Assembly (NCBI GenBank): GCA_001799845.1
Contig: MGUG01000005.1
Location: 1 to 64,000, forward strand
Length of the DNA stretch: 64,000 nt
Direction of reading: 5' to 3'
Source of the DNA: Elusimicrobia bacterium GWC2_64_44
GTDB taxonomy: Bacteria; Elusimicrobiota; Elusimicrobia; Elusimicrobiales; UBA9959
Under the pieces are notes generated by a model. It saw only the letters and a program-made list of their open reading frames with translations, had not been told where the DNA came from and made no database searches. Of the stretch, positions 8,615 through 17,186 are shown piece by piece; within the stretch, counting starts at the first letter, position 1; every line of letters begins with the position of its first letter. Both the position numbers and the translations under genes were made by a program.

Positions 8615-9486
8615 ACGCGCAGGAAAAGCGCAGCGCCGCCTCCAAGGTCTTCATGACGCTGGGCCCGCTCTGCGCGGCGGCCCTGGCCTTCATGGCCTGG
8701 CGGGGCCGGCATTACTACCTGCTCCCGCTGGCCGAGCGTCCGCTGAGCGAACTCCACGCCGCGCTACGCCCTTCGGGCACCCTTGGCCTGTTCTACGGCA
8801 TCGCGGGGTTCACGCTCATCGTCCTCAACCTCACTTACCTGGTGCGCAGCTCGCAGGTGCGCTGGGAATGGATGGGCAGCCTGCGGTCCTGGATGTCCAT
8901 GCACGTTTTTACCGGGATCATCGGGCCCTTCCTGATCGTCCTGCACAGCGCCTTCCTGCTGCGCAGCCCCATCGCGGCCCTGGCCGCCGTCTCGCTTATC
9001 ATAGTGGTGGGCAGCGGCGTGTCGGGCCGCTACATCTACACCCGCGTGCCGCGCTCGCCGCAGGGCCGCGAGCTGGAACTGGGAGAGCTGAAAAAGGCCC
9101 TCAAGGAGCTGCAGCTGGCGCTGGAGGCCAAAGGCGTGGAGCTGCCTCAGGACATGGGAGCCGAAGCGGTCTCGTCGCGCAGGAACGTCGTTTCCGCCCT
9201 GGCGGCCATGGTGGCGGCCGATCGGGAAGAGCACAGGCAGTACGAGCACCTGCGCGCCCTGGTGCTGTCCTCGCCGCAGCTGGCCCCTTCCGCCGCCGGC
9301 ATACTGCCGCTGGCCCGCCGCTACGTTACAGAGAGGAGCTGGCTGGCCCGCTACCATGAACTTCGGGAACTGATGCGGGTCTGGCGCTTCTTCCACCGCT
9401 GGTTCTCGGTGGTGATGCTCATCTTCGCCGTGTTCCACGTCGTGATCGCCACCAACGTGGGACCGCTGGGGTTCTCACTGCCATGA
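8611..9486 (+). CDS. Diheme cytochrome b-like integral membrane protein
   Basis: 291 residues with a GTG start at 8611, overlapping the preceding stop by four bases and preceded by GGGGAG. About five hydrophobic segments are visible. Two helices carry His pairs spaced 14 residues apart (H-VFTGIIGPFLIVL-H near 95-110 and H-RWFSVVMLIFAVF-H near 265-280), the pattern for bis-His b-haem ligation across a four-helix bundle as in ferric-reductase-like cytochromes. A helical charged loop (about 150-210) separates the halves. It most likely passes electrons from the ferredoxin-flavoprotein to the periplasmic multiheme cytochrome encoded next. Haem ligation is inferred from spacing only. Confidence 0.78.
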   Translation: MNAQEKRSAASKVFMTLGPLCAAALAFMAWRGRHYYLLPLAERPLSELHAALRPSGTLGLFYGIAGFTLIVLNLTYLVRSSQVRWEWMGSLRSWMSMHVFTGIIGPFLIVLHSAFLLRSPIAALAAVSLIIVVGSGVSGRYIYTRVPRSPQGRELELGELKKALKELQLALEAKGVELPQDMGAEAVSSRRNVVSALAAMVAADREEHRQYEHLRALVLSSPQLAPSAAGILPLARRYVTERSWLARYHELRELMRVWRFFHRWFSVVMLIFAVFHVVIATNVGPLGFSLP

Positions 9487-10934
9487 TCCTCAGGCACCGC
9501 TACGCGCCGCTGGTCTTCGGCATAGCGGTACTCGCCGCCCTGGCGGCGTGGCTGCTGCTCTTCCGCTCTTCCCCCGGAGAGCTGTCGGCGGCGCATCGGC
9601 AGGTAGCGGGGTCTTCCTATATAGGCAACTGCAAAAAATGCCACACGCCGGAAGGGCTGCCCAAGGGCTGCCTGTCCTGCCATACCGAGATAGCTGGCCA
9701 GCTGAAGGACCGCCGCGGCTACCACGGCCGCACTCTCGGCGAGAAGGCCGCCAACTGCGCCGCCTGCCACTCGGAGCATAACGGCCGGGAGTTCAAGCTG
9801 ATAAACAAGGTCTCCTGGGGCGGCGCGGACCCTGCGGCCTTCACGCACGCCCACACCACTTTTACGCTCACCGGCGCGCACGCCAAAGCCGCCTGCGAGG
9901 ACTGCCACGCCGGGAAAGCCCCCGCCTTCTCGCTGCCGCGCTTCAAGAAGCTCAAGCGTTCTTCGACCTACCTGGGCCTGAGCCAGGACTGCGCCGGCTG
10001 CCACAAGGACCCTCACGCCGGGGGCAAGGCTTCGGGCTGCGCCGCCTGCCACACGCAGGACAAGTTCAAGCCCGCGAAAAATTTCGACCACGACAAATTC
10101 TTCCCGCTGCGGGACGCCCATGCCAAGGTGGCCTGCTCGCAGTGCCACAAGACCAGCGCGGCAGCAGCTCCGGACAAAGTCTTCGGAGCGGTGGCGGGCA
10201 AGAGTTGCAAGGACTGCCACGCCACGCCGCACCGGGCCAACTGGAAAGCGGACTGCCAGGCCTGCCACACTCCCCGCGCCGTGCCCTGGACCACGGCCCG
10301 CGCGCGCATGACCAAAACTTACCACGCGGCCGCGGGCTTCCGCCTGGAGAAACCGCACGAGCGCACGCCCTGCGCCGCCTGCCACGACCCCGCCAGGCCT
10401 TACGCCGAGCGGCATCCCTCCGGCGCCAGGGCCAGGGCGCAGAAGAACTGCGCCGCCTGCCACAAGGACCCGCACGCCGGCCAGTTCCGGGGCCGGGGCT
10501 GCCTGGACTGCCACGCCGAAACGGCTTTCAGGCCCTCCAGCTATTCCCTTAAGCAGCACGCGTCGGTCTACCCTCGCGAAGGCGCGCACGCCAAAGCCGC
10601 CTGCGGCGCCTGCCACATTTACGACGAGTCCCTGAAAGCCGTGCGCTACGGCGGCACGCGCGAGGACTGCGCTTTCTGCCACAAGGACCCCCACGCCGGG
10701 CAGTTCCGCGTGCAGGGCAAAACTTCCTGCGAGAGGTGCCACCGCGACGCCTCCGCCTGGCAGAAGACGGTCTTCAACCACAACACCATGTCGGTGTTTA
10801 AATTGAGCTCGGCCCACGCCAAGGTAGCCTGCAAGGAATGCCACCCGGAGACCCTGACCTCAGCGGGGCGGCGGGTTACGCTCTACAAACCGATCAAGCA
10901 CTCCTGCGAAGACTGCCACGCCGCCCCGCAATAG
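9483..10934 (+). CDS. Membrane-anchored multiheme cytochrome c, 17 CXXCH
   Basis: A 483-residue protein with an N-terminal hydrophobic anchor or signal (residues 8-27) and 17 CXXCH haem-c motifs, many followed by KDPHAG and preceded by GAHAK-x-A segments, as in the cytochrome c3/NrfB-like families. The start at 9483 overlaps the upstream stop (ATGA). The uncleaved-looking anchor suggests attachment to the periplasmic face of the inner membrane. Its position between a cytochrome b-like protein and a larger exported cytochrome suggests it carries electrons across the periplasm. Redox partners are inferred from gene order. Confidence 0.93.
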   Translation: MILRHRYAPLVFGIAVLAALAAWLLLFRSSPGELSAAHRQVAGSSYIGNCKKCHTPEGLPKGCLSCHTEIAGQLKDRRGYHGRTLGEKAANCAACHSEHNGREFKLINKVSWGGADPAAFTHAHTTFTLTGAHAKAACEDCHAGKAPAFSLPRFKKLKRSSTYLGLSQDCAGCHKDPHAGGKASGCAACHTQDKFKPAKNFDHDKFFPLRDAHAKVACSQCHKTSAAAAPDKVFGAVAGKSCKDCHATPHRANWKADCQACHTPRAVPWTTARARMTKTYHAAAGFRLEKPHERTPCAACHDPARPYAERHPSGARARAQKNCAACHKDPHAGQFRGRGCLDCHAETAFRPSSYSLKQHASVYPREGAHAKAACGACHIYDESLKAVRYGGTREDCAFCHKDPHAGQFRVQGKTSCERCHRDASAWQKTVFNHNTMSVFKLSSAHAKVACKECHPETLTSAGRRVTLYKPIKHSCEDCHAAPQ

Positions 10935-11033
10935 CCCATGCGGAAATAAGTCAATTAATTGCGGTTGTAGGCATATTAATTAATATCATAAAGTTCGCTT
11001 ATACGCGCGGAGGGAACCGCGCGCCTTATTATC
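10935..11033 (+). promoter_or_regulatory. AT-rich control region before the 33-heme cytochrome
   Basis: This 99-base gap breaks the otherwise overlapping operon. It contains GCGGAAATAAGTCAA (10940-10954; shared with three other intergenic regions), the perfect palindromes CAATTAATTG (10952-10961) and ATATTAATTAATAT (10973-10986), and a 7-bp hairpin CGCGCGG-AGGGAA-CCGCGCG (11004-11023) whose stem and loop hold the GGAGGG ribosome-site-like sequence. It probably acts as an internal promoter with an operator and translational control. Confidence 0.55.
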
Positions 11034-13679
11034 ATGCAGCGAACCGGTAACGGCAACGGCGAAGGAACACCGGCCAAGCCCCTGTGGCTGGCCTGGCTGC
11101 GGCTTGCCCTGTTAGCCTCGCCGCTGCTGGTGTTATGGCTGGCCGCCATCGGCCCTAACGCCTATTCCGCCGATCCCGTCAAAGTAAAAAAGCCCGCGGC
11201 CGCCAAAGCCGGGGCCGGGAAAGGAGCCGCCGCCGCGGAAGAGATCATCCCCGCCGCCGCCCGCGACAAGGCGGCCCTCGCCAATACCGCCGCCGTAAGA
11301 AAAGCCGTAAAGCCGCAGCTCCGCTGGGACAAAAGCTGGGGCGCGCTGGTGCCTCACACTTCGTTCCCCGCCAACTGCTCGCTCTGCCACCTCCCCGACC
11401 GCTGGGACGCCATGCGGCCGGATTTCAGGTTCGACCATCTCAAGCAGACCGGCCACGCCCTGGAAGGCGCGCACGCCGAAGCGTCCTGCCTGCGCTGCCA
11501 CAACGACCGGGGCCCGGTAAAGACCTTCGCCGCGCGCGGCTGCGCCGGCTGCCACATCGACCCGCACAAGAGCGCGATGGGCCGGGACTGCGCGCGCTGC
11601 CACGGGCAGGAATCCTGGCAGCTGCGCACCCCCAAGGGCCGGCAGGTGGCCGACCACGCCAAGACCCGCTTCCCGCTTACCGGCATGCACGCGCTGGTGG
11701 CCTGCGAACGCTGCCACCCCGACTCCGCGGAAGGCGATTTCCGGGGAGCCCAGCGGGACTGCTACCAATGCCACCAGAGCGACTTCGCCGCGGCTCCCAA
11801 CCACCGCTCGGCCGGTTTTTCCAGGGACTGCGCCGCCTGCCACCGTACTTCCGCCTGGACCGGGGCGGCCTTCAGGCACTCCCCGGGCATGTCCGACTGC
11901 GTCTCCTGCCACCTGAAGGATTACCAGGCGGCGCCCAAACACGCGGCCGGCGCCTACCCGAAGACCTGCGCGGAGTGCCACACTACCGACGGCTGGGCCG
12001 GCGCGCCGTTCAGGCATTCCCCGGGCACCACCAACTGCGTGGCCTGCCACCTGGCCGACTACCAGGCCGCGCCCGACCACGCGGCCCGCAACTATACCCA
12101 GGTCTGCTCCGAATGCCACACCCAGACCAAGTGGCCCGGGGCCGTCTTCAAGCACTCTCCGTCCATGACCAACTGCGTCTCCTGCCACCTGCCGGATTAC
12201 CAGAACGCGCCCAACCACCTGGCCCGCAATTACCCGCAGGTCTGCTCCCAGTGCCACACCCAGGCCGGCTGGACCGGGGCCGTGTTCAAACATTCCGCAG
12301 CCATGACCAACTGCGTCTCCTGCCACCTGGCCGACTACCAGGCCGCGGCCGGCCACGCCGCCCGCAATTACCCGCAGACCTGCGCCCAGTGCCACCCGCA
12401 GACCACCTGGCAGGGGGCGGTGTTCAAGCATTCCCCCGCCATGACCAACTGCGTCTCCTGCCACCTGGCCGACTACCAGGCCGCGCCCGGCCACGTGACG
12501 CAGAACTATTCCCAGAACTGCATACAGTGCCACACGCAGGACGCTTGGACGGGGGTCACGTTCACCCACCCCCCCGCCACGGCCGCCTGCATCACCTGCC
12601 ACCTGGCGGACTTCCAGGCGGCGCCTGGCCACGTGGCCCGGGCCTACCCGCAGACCTGCACGCAGTGCCACAACATGGTCACCTGGACGGGGGCCGTCTT
12701 CCAGCATTCCCCGACGATGACCAACTGCGTCTCCTGCCACCTGGCCAATTACCAGGCCGCGCCCAACCACGCCGCCAAGGCCTACCCCCAGACCTGCGCC
12801 ACCTGCCATAACCAGGCGGCCTGGACCGGCGCGACTTTCGTGCATTCCCCGACGATGACCAACTGCGTCTCCTGCCACCTGGCCAACTACCAGGCCGCGC
12901 CCAACCACGCCGCCAAGGCCTATCCGCAGACCTGCGCCACCTGCCACAATACCGCCGGCTGGCTGGGGGCGAACTTCGTGCATACCCCGACGATGACCAA
13001 CTGCGTCTCCTGCCACCTGGCCAACTACCAAAGCGCGCCCAACCACGTGGCCAAGGCCTACCCGCAGACCTGCGCCTCCTGCCATACCCAGACCGCCTGG
13101 CTGGGGGCGAACTTCGTGCATGCCCCGACGATGACCAACTGCGTCTCGTGCCACCTGCCGGACTACCAGAGCGCGCCTAACCATTTGGCCAGGGCCTACC
13201 CGCAGACCTGCGCCACCTGCCACAACCAGACGGCCTGGACCGGCGCGGTCTTCAAGCATTCCCCGACGATGACCAACTGCGTCTCCTGCCACCTGGCCAA
13301 CTACCAGGCCGCGCCCAACCACGTGGTCCGCAATTACCCGCAGACCTGCGCCACCTGCCACAACCAGACCGCCTGGACCGGGGCGACCTTCGTGCACTCG
13401 GGCGCCATGACCAATTGCACGTCCTGCCACCACACCGACTTCCTGAACGCCAAAACGCCGATCAATCACGTGACGCAGGGCATCATAGAGAGTTACTGCT
13501 CCACCTGCCACCGCAACAACGGCTCGCCCTGGCAGCCGACGGCTTTCGTCCACAACCGCTGCTATAACAGCACCACGCACCGGGCCCACGAAGGCGCCCG
13601 CTGCGTGCAGTGCCACCCGAGCAACTATACTTCGGCCAGCTGCACGGCCTGCCACAGCAACAGGTCCTCATGCGACTGA
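11034..13679 (+). CDS. Exported multiheme cytochrome c, 33 CXXCH, with 46-residue tandem repeats
   Basis: 881 residues. The N-terminus has a long polar head, a hydrophobic core (about 18-40) and an AYSA cleavage-like site. I count 33 CXXCH motifs. Those from the sixth onward fall in tandem units of exactly 46 residues, each with two haem sites of the form CVSCHLANYQAAPNHA and CATCHNQTAWTG plus conserved His residues that could be distal ligands. Twelve units keep exact length and a thirteenth is degenerate. No C-terminal anchor is seen. Its end overlaps the start of a predicted outer-membrane barrel gene, so it may sit in or on the outer membrane as an electron wire; this localisation is inference. 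The ATG at 11034 has only a distant ribosome site inside a hairpin. Confidence 0.93.
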   Translation: MQRTGNGNGEGTPAKPLWLAWLRLALLASPLLVLWLAAIGPNAYSADPVKVKKPAAAKAGAGKGAAAAEEIIPAAARDKAALANTAAVRKAVKPQLRWDKSWGALVPHTSFPANCSLCHLPDRWDAMRPDFRFDHLKQTGHALEGAHAEASCLRCHNDRGPVKTFAARGCAGCHIDPHKSAMGRDCARCHGQESWQLRTPKGRQVADHAKTRFPLTGMHALVACERCHPDSAEGDFRGAQRDCYQCHQSDFAAAPNHRSAGFSRDCAACHRTSAWTGAAFRHSPGMSDCVSCHLKDYQAAPKHAAGAYPKTCAECHTTDGWAGAPFRHSPGTTNCVACHLADYQAAPDHAARNYTQVCSECHTQTKWPGAVFKHSPSMTNCVSCHLPDYQNAPNHLARNYPQVCSQCHTQAGWTGAVFKHSAAMTNCVSCHLADYQAAAGHAARNYPQTCAQCHPQTTWQGAVFKHSPAMTNCVSCHLADYQAAPGHVTQNYSQNCIQCHTQDAWTGVTFTHPPATAACITCHLADFQAAPGHVARAYPQTCTQCHNMVTWTGAVFQHSPTMTNCVSCHLANYQAAPNHAAKAYPQTCATCHNQAAWTGATFVHSPTMTNCVSCHLANYQAAPNHAAKAYPQTCATCHNTAGWLGANFVHTPTMTNCVSCHLANYQSAPNHVAKAYPQTCASCHTQTAWLGANFVHAPTMTNCVSCHLPDYQSAPNHLARAYPQTCATCHNQTAWTGAVFKHSPTMTNCVSCHLANYQAAPNHVVRNYPQTCATCHNQTAWTGATFVHSGAMTNCTSCHHTDFLNAKTPINHVTQGIIESYCSTCHRNNGSPWQPTAFVHNRCYNSTTHRAHEGARCVQCHPSNYTSASCTACHSNRSSCD
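11760..13415 (+). repeat. Twelve in-frame 138-bp tandem repeats in cytochrome gene
   Basis: CXXCH positions show exact spacing: the first Cys codons at 11760, 11898 and 13416 differ by whole multiples of 138 bp. Later units (about 12700-13350) are the most alike at DNA level, sharing long stretches around the CVSCHLANYQ and YPQTCATCHN codons. This suggests recent unit expansion in the 3' half. Confidence 0.9.
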
Positions 13680-15310
13680 CGCGCCCCCTCCTCGCGGCCT
13701 TCCTGGCCTTAAGCCCGGCTTTACTGCCGCGCACGGCGGCCGCCGCCGCCACCGCCATTCAGGGCCACCTGATGGGCATACCCGGCGACCCGGTGGAAGT
13801 GGACATGAACGTTTTTCACGAGCTCAGGCCCGGTGACACGGGGGTGCTCCGGCGCGGCGGGGCCCGCGTGACCTCGGTAGAGGTGGTGCGCGCGGACGCG
13901 GACAACGTGTACCTGCGCGCGCTCGACGCCCCCGCGGGTTTCAGGCCGCGCGCGGACGACGTAGTGTATTTCGTAGCCGTGCGCCGCGGGGCCGCCGCGG
14001 CCGCCGGGGCGGGGCTTGGGGGCGAAGAGCCTGTCCCGCTGCTTACGCCCCTGCCGGCGCCCAGGCCGACGGTAAAAAAGACGGACCGCAAGCTTCCCCC
14101 CCGCCTGCACGGCCGCGCGCTGCTGCGCCAGTTCTACCAGGATATAAATCAGGGCCTCAGCGTGCAGCGCATCACCAGGGTGGACACCGACGGCACCCTG
14201 GACCGGCTGGGCGGCGGCCGCTGGGCCTTCGACTGGTCGGGCAACGGCAGCTACCTCGACGGCAGCGCCGCCGCGTCTTCCGAGGACTACCGCCGATTCA
14301 AGCCCCGGGCCCGCCGCCTCACCCTTTCACGCTCCGTCGGCAGCGACGGCTTCTTCCGGGCTGGCCGCTTCTTCCAGCGGGAGCTGCCGGGGGTGGGCAC
14401 AGTGGACGGCCTGGCGCTGGAAGTGCCGGCCGGAGGGGTCAACCTCGGCGTGACGGCGGGCAACCGCCCGGGCCGCAGCGACCAGGAATTTTCCTCCAAA
14501 GAAGCCCTGGGCGCCCTTTACGTCTCGGCCGAGTCGGGCCGCGCGGGGCAGGGCTCCTACGCCGCTACCTTCGGGCTGCTGCACACGCTCTGGCTGGGCA
14601 AGCCCGACGAGCTGGCCGCCCTGCTGGACCAGAATTTCGACCTGGGCCCGTCCTTCAGCGTCTACCAGACCGCGCAGCTCAACTTCAACGCGGGCGCGGC
14701 CGAGACCCATAAGAACACCCGCCTCACCCGGCTGGACCTGTCCGTGAATTCCGCCCCGAAGACTTGGCTGACGCTGCGCGGCGGCCTGGGGCATTTCGAG
14801 CCGGTGGATACCGCGGCCGAACGCGCCTTCACCGGCGGCGACGCCTCTTTCTTCATCGACAACGGCTACTGGCGCTGGTGGGCCGGCAGCGGCCAGGCCC
14901 TGCCCTGGAACCTGGGCCTGGACGAGGAAGTTTCCTGGACGCGCAGCGACGGGCGCCTGCAGCCAGGGCTCTGGCGCGCCACCGCCTGGCGGCAGGGCCT
15001 GCCCGGCCTGCCCGACGGCCGCTCCTACCTTACGGCCTACAATATCACCGGCACGGAAGGCACCGACTACGGCAGCTCGGCGGGGCTGACCTTGCCGCTC
15101 GCCGGCGGCAAGTTCACCACGGACCTTAACGCCGGGTTCCGCTACGACCGCGGCGCGGACGGGAGCCGAGAGTTCAAATTCAGCGACGCCACGCTGCGCC
15201 TGGACTGGCGCCCGGGCCGGACCTGGCAGTTGGACGCGAGCGCGTCCGAAGTGCGGCGCGGCGCCTCGCGCAGCCGCAGCCTGAGCGCCGGCCTGTCTTT
15301 CAGATGGTAG
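13670..15310 (+). CDS. Predicted outer-membrane beta-barrel partner of the cytochromes
   Basis: 546 residues. The start at 13670 overlaps the cytochrome stop by 10 bases and gives a clean signal peptide (MRLTRPLLAAFLALSPALLP); the open frame extends to 13610, but inside cytochrome coding. An N-terminal beta-rich domain (about 30-110) and a Pro-rich linker precede a long run of alternating aromatic/polar strands, ending with the aromatic C-terminus LSFRW, as expected for a BamA substrate. It contains no cysteine, unlike MtrB-type porins, so it is not an obvious MtrB relative. Position suggests it is the barrel that seats or shields the 33-heme cytochrome. Confidence 0.72.
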   Translation: MRLTRPLLAAFLALSPALLPRTAAAAATAIQGHLMGIPGDPVEVDMNVFHELRPGDTGVLRRGGARVTSVEVVRADADNVYLRALDAPAGFRPRADDVVYFVAVRRGAAAAAGAGLGGEEPVPLLTPLPAPRPTVKKTDRKLPPRLHGRALLRQFYQDINQGLSVQRITRVDTDGTLDRLGGGRWAFDWSGNGSYLDGSAAASSEDYRRFKPRARRLTLSRSVGSDGFFRAGRFFQRELPGVGTVDGLALEVPAGGVNLGVTAGNRPGRSDQEFSSKEALGALYVSAESGRAGQGSYAATFGLLHTLWLGKPDELAALLDQNFDLGPSFSVYQTAQLNFNAGAAETHKNTRLTRLDLSVNSAPKTWLTLRGGLGHFEPVDTAAERAFTGGDASFFIDNGYWRWWAGSGQALPWNLGLDEEVSWTRSDGRLQPGLWRATAWRQGLPGLPDGRSYLTAYNITGTEGTDYGSSAGLTLPLAGGKFTTDLNAGFRYDRGADGSREFKFSDATLRLDWRPGRTWQLDASASEVRRGASRSRSLSAGLSFRW

Positions 15311-15325
15311 AGCACAAAGGGAACA

Positions 15326-16354
15326 ATGAAGAAACTATCTGACCTCCTTTCCTCGACGCGGCTGTTCTTCGCCCTGGCGGCGCTGCTGCTGGGGGCATTC
15401 GCCCTGGGAGGGCTTTTCCCGCAGGGTCTCGCGCCGCAGCAGTACCAGGAAATGTTCGGCCGGGTCGGGGCCTCCCTGGTCTCCCGGCTAGGACTGCACG
15501 ACGTTTTCTCCAGCGCCTGGTTCCTGGCCCTGCTGGCCGCGGCCGGCATAAACCTGCTGGCCTGCACCGCCTCGCGGTGGCAGCTTATAAAGACGCGGCC
15601 GGGGGTTTTCCTGGTGCACCTGTCCGTGCTGCTGCTCTTCGCGGGCGGGCTGGTGCGCGGCACTTTCCGCACCGGCGGCACGCTGGCCATGCAGACCGGC
15701 GAGACTCACGGCGGGTACACGCTGCCGCAGGGCGGCTATGTGCCCCTGCCTTTCGCGGTGCGGCTCAAGGATTTCAAGATAACGTACTGGGAGCCGGAAA
15801 AGCATTTAGTGCACGCTCTCAACGACGAGGCCGGGGTGATGGAGACGGTAGAGGCCGAAGAGGGCAAGCCGCTGGCTTTCAAAACGCTGGCGCAGGAGCT
15901 GAAAGTGCTCAAGTTCTACCCCAACTTCTCCATAGGCCGGTCCGGGCCGGTCTCCCTCGACGACAGCCGCTCCAACCCGGCGCTGACGCTGGCGGCGGGG
16001 AAAGGCAAGCAGGTGCGGCCTATCTACCTGTTCGCGCGCTTCCCGGACTACCACGGCACCGCCGGCAATACCGGCGTGCGGCTGATCTACGAGCTCCGGG
16101 GCGGGCGGGTGAAGCAGTTCGAAAGCTCCATAGACATCCTGGAGAACGGCAGTGTCGTCAAAGAGGCGTCCATCAGCGTCAACTCGCCGCTCTATTACAA
16201 AGGCCACCGCCTCTACCAGTCCGGCTTCGACGAGGGCAACCCGCGCTTCTCCAGCATCCAGGTGGCCCGGGACCCCAGCGTCCCGCTGATCTACGCCGCG
16301 TTCGCGCTGCTCATGGCCGGCCTTACCCTGGCTTTCAAGAAGGAACTCCTATGA
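15326..16354 (+). CDS. resB: Cytochrome c biogenesis protein ResB/CcsB-like
   Basis: 342 residues, shorter than many ResB proteins. Transmembrane segments lie at about 11-33, 52-74 and 92-112, with a large periplasmic domain and a last helix near 316-335, the ResB layout. System II c-type haem delivery uses ResB with CcsA in the inner membrane to export haem and attach it to CXXCH. The start is preceded by AAGGGAAC. The stop overlaps the ccsA start (ATGA). Co-location with 50 CXXCH sites explains the need for a dedicated ligation pair. Confidence 0.85.
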   Translation: MKKLSDLLSSTRLFFALAALLLGAFALGGLFPQGLAPQQYQEMFGRVGASLVSRLGLHDVFSSAWFLALLAAAGINLLACTASRWQLIKTRPGVFLVHLSVLLLFAGGLVRGTFRTGGTLAMQTGETHGGYTLPQGGYVPLPFAVRLKDFKITYWEPEKHLVHALNDEAGVMETVEAEEGKPLAFKTLAQELKVLKFYPNFSIGRSGPVSLDDSRSNPALTLAAGKGKQVRPIYLFARFPDYHGTAGNTGVRLIYELRGGRVKQFESSIDILENGSVVKEASISVNSPLYYKGHRLYQSGFDEGNPRFSSIQVARDPSVPLIYAAFALLMAGLTLAFKKELL

Positions 16355-17145
16355 TCATACCCCTGACCCAGAAGATATATTTTTTCCTCTACGCCGCGGC
16401 CATGGCCATAGCGATCTCCGGGTTCCTGCTCGGCCAGAAATGGAAGCTGCTCTATTCCACCGCGGCGCTGGGCGCCGCCTGGTCGGCCAACACGGCCTAC
16501 ATAGCGCTGCGCTGGTACTGGGCGGGCCGCGCCCCGATGTCCAACCAGTATGAATCCCTGATCTTCCTGCTCTGGGCTTTCACCGGCATCTACCTGGCCT
16601 TCCTGTATTATTCCCGGCGCGAGTTCGAATGGCTCACGCCCTGGGTGGCGGCGCTGGCCCTTACCGGCACCGCCGGGGCCTCGCTGCTGGACCGCTCCAT
16701 CTCGCCGCTGGTGCCCGCGCTGCAGTCCAACTGGCTGCTGCTGCACGTCAGCACGGTCATGGCCGGCTACGCCGGCTTCGCGCTCTCCTTCATAGTCGGC
16801 CTCGCCTACCTGTACAACGGCTCACCGGAACGCGCCGGCCGCCGGGCGGTGCTTGACCGGCTGATGTACCGCGGCTGCCTGGTGGGGTTCTGGCTGCTGT
16901 CGCTGGGCATAATTACCGGAGCGGTCTGGGCCAACTCGGCCTGGGGCTCCTACTGGTCGTGGGACCCCAAGGAGACCTGGTCGCTCATCACCTGGCTCTA
17001 CTACGCCCTGGCCGTGCACCTGCGTCGCGGCCGCGGCTGGACCGGGGTCAAATTCGCCTGGGCGATGATCGCCGGGTTCGCGCTGGTGATGTTCACTTAT
17101 TTCGGGGTAAACTACCTGCTGCCGGGCCTGCACAGCTACAAGTAG
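16351..17145 (+). CDS. ccsA: Cytochrome c biogenesis protein CcsA (haem ligase subunit)
   Basis: 264 residues with about eight hydrophobic helices. The tryptophan-rich WWD motif (WGSYWSWDPKETW, near residue 200) is intact, as are candidate haem-ligand histidines in QSNWLLLHVST and YYALAVHLRRG. The start at 16351 (MIIPLTQKI) is chosen because it overlaps the resB stop by four bases; the longer open frame is a shadow within resB. It works with ResB in the inner membrane to bind haem and ligate it to apocytochromes in the periplasm. Confidence 0.92.
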   Translation: MIIPLTQKIYFFLYAAAMAIAISGFLLGQKWKLLYSTAALGAAWSANTAYIALRWYWAGRAPMSNQYESLIFLLWAFTGIYLAFLYYSRREFEWLTPWVAALALTGTAGASLLDRSISPLVPALQSNWLLLHVSTVMAGYAGFALSFIVGLAYLYNGSPERAGRRAVLDRLMYRGCLVGFWLLSLGIITGAVWANSAWGSYWSWDPKETWSLITWLYYALAVHLRRGRGWTGVKFAWAMIAGFALVMFTYFGVNYLLPGLHSYK

Positions 17146-17174
17146 CGGGCCGCAATTTATTTAAGGAGATTTAC

Positions 17175-17180
17175 TATAAT
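17175..17180 (+). promoter_or_regulatory. TATAAT -10-like element before chaN-like gene
   Basis: A perfect TATAAT lies 7 bases before the ATG at 17187. No good -35 is visible at the expected distance, and an AAGGAG at 17163-17168 lies upstream of it. If used as a promoter the message would be nearly leaderless. Confidence 0.3.
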
Positions 17181-17186
17181 TCAATT

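Noticed and set aside
11760..13415. CRISPR-like array
   Set aside because: Regular 138-bp periodicity is explained by in-frame protein repeats with CXXCH codons; there are no short repeats with unique spacers.
11133..13655. 840-codon minus-strand frame opposite the 33-heme cytochrome
   Set aside because: A shadow of the 138-bp repeats; low-complexity Gly/Val/Ala product. The plus-strand CXXCH pattern is clearly the real coding.
13670..15310. MtrB-family porin
   Set aside because: No N-terminal CXXC or any cysteine and no recognised MtrB segments; only a general barrel call is supported.
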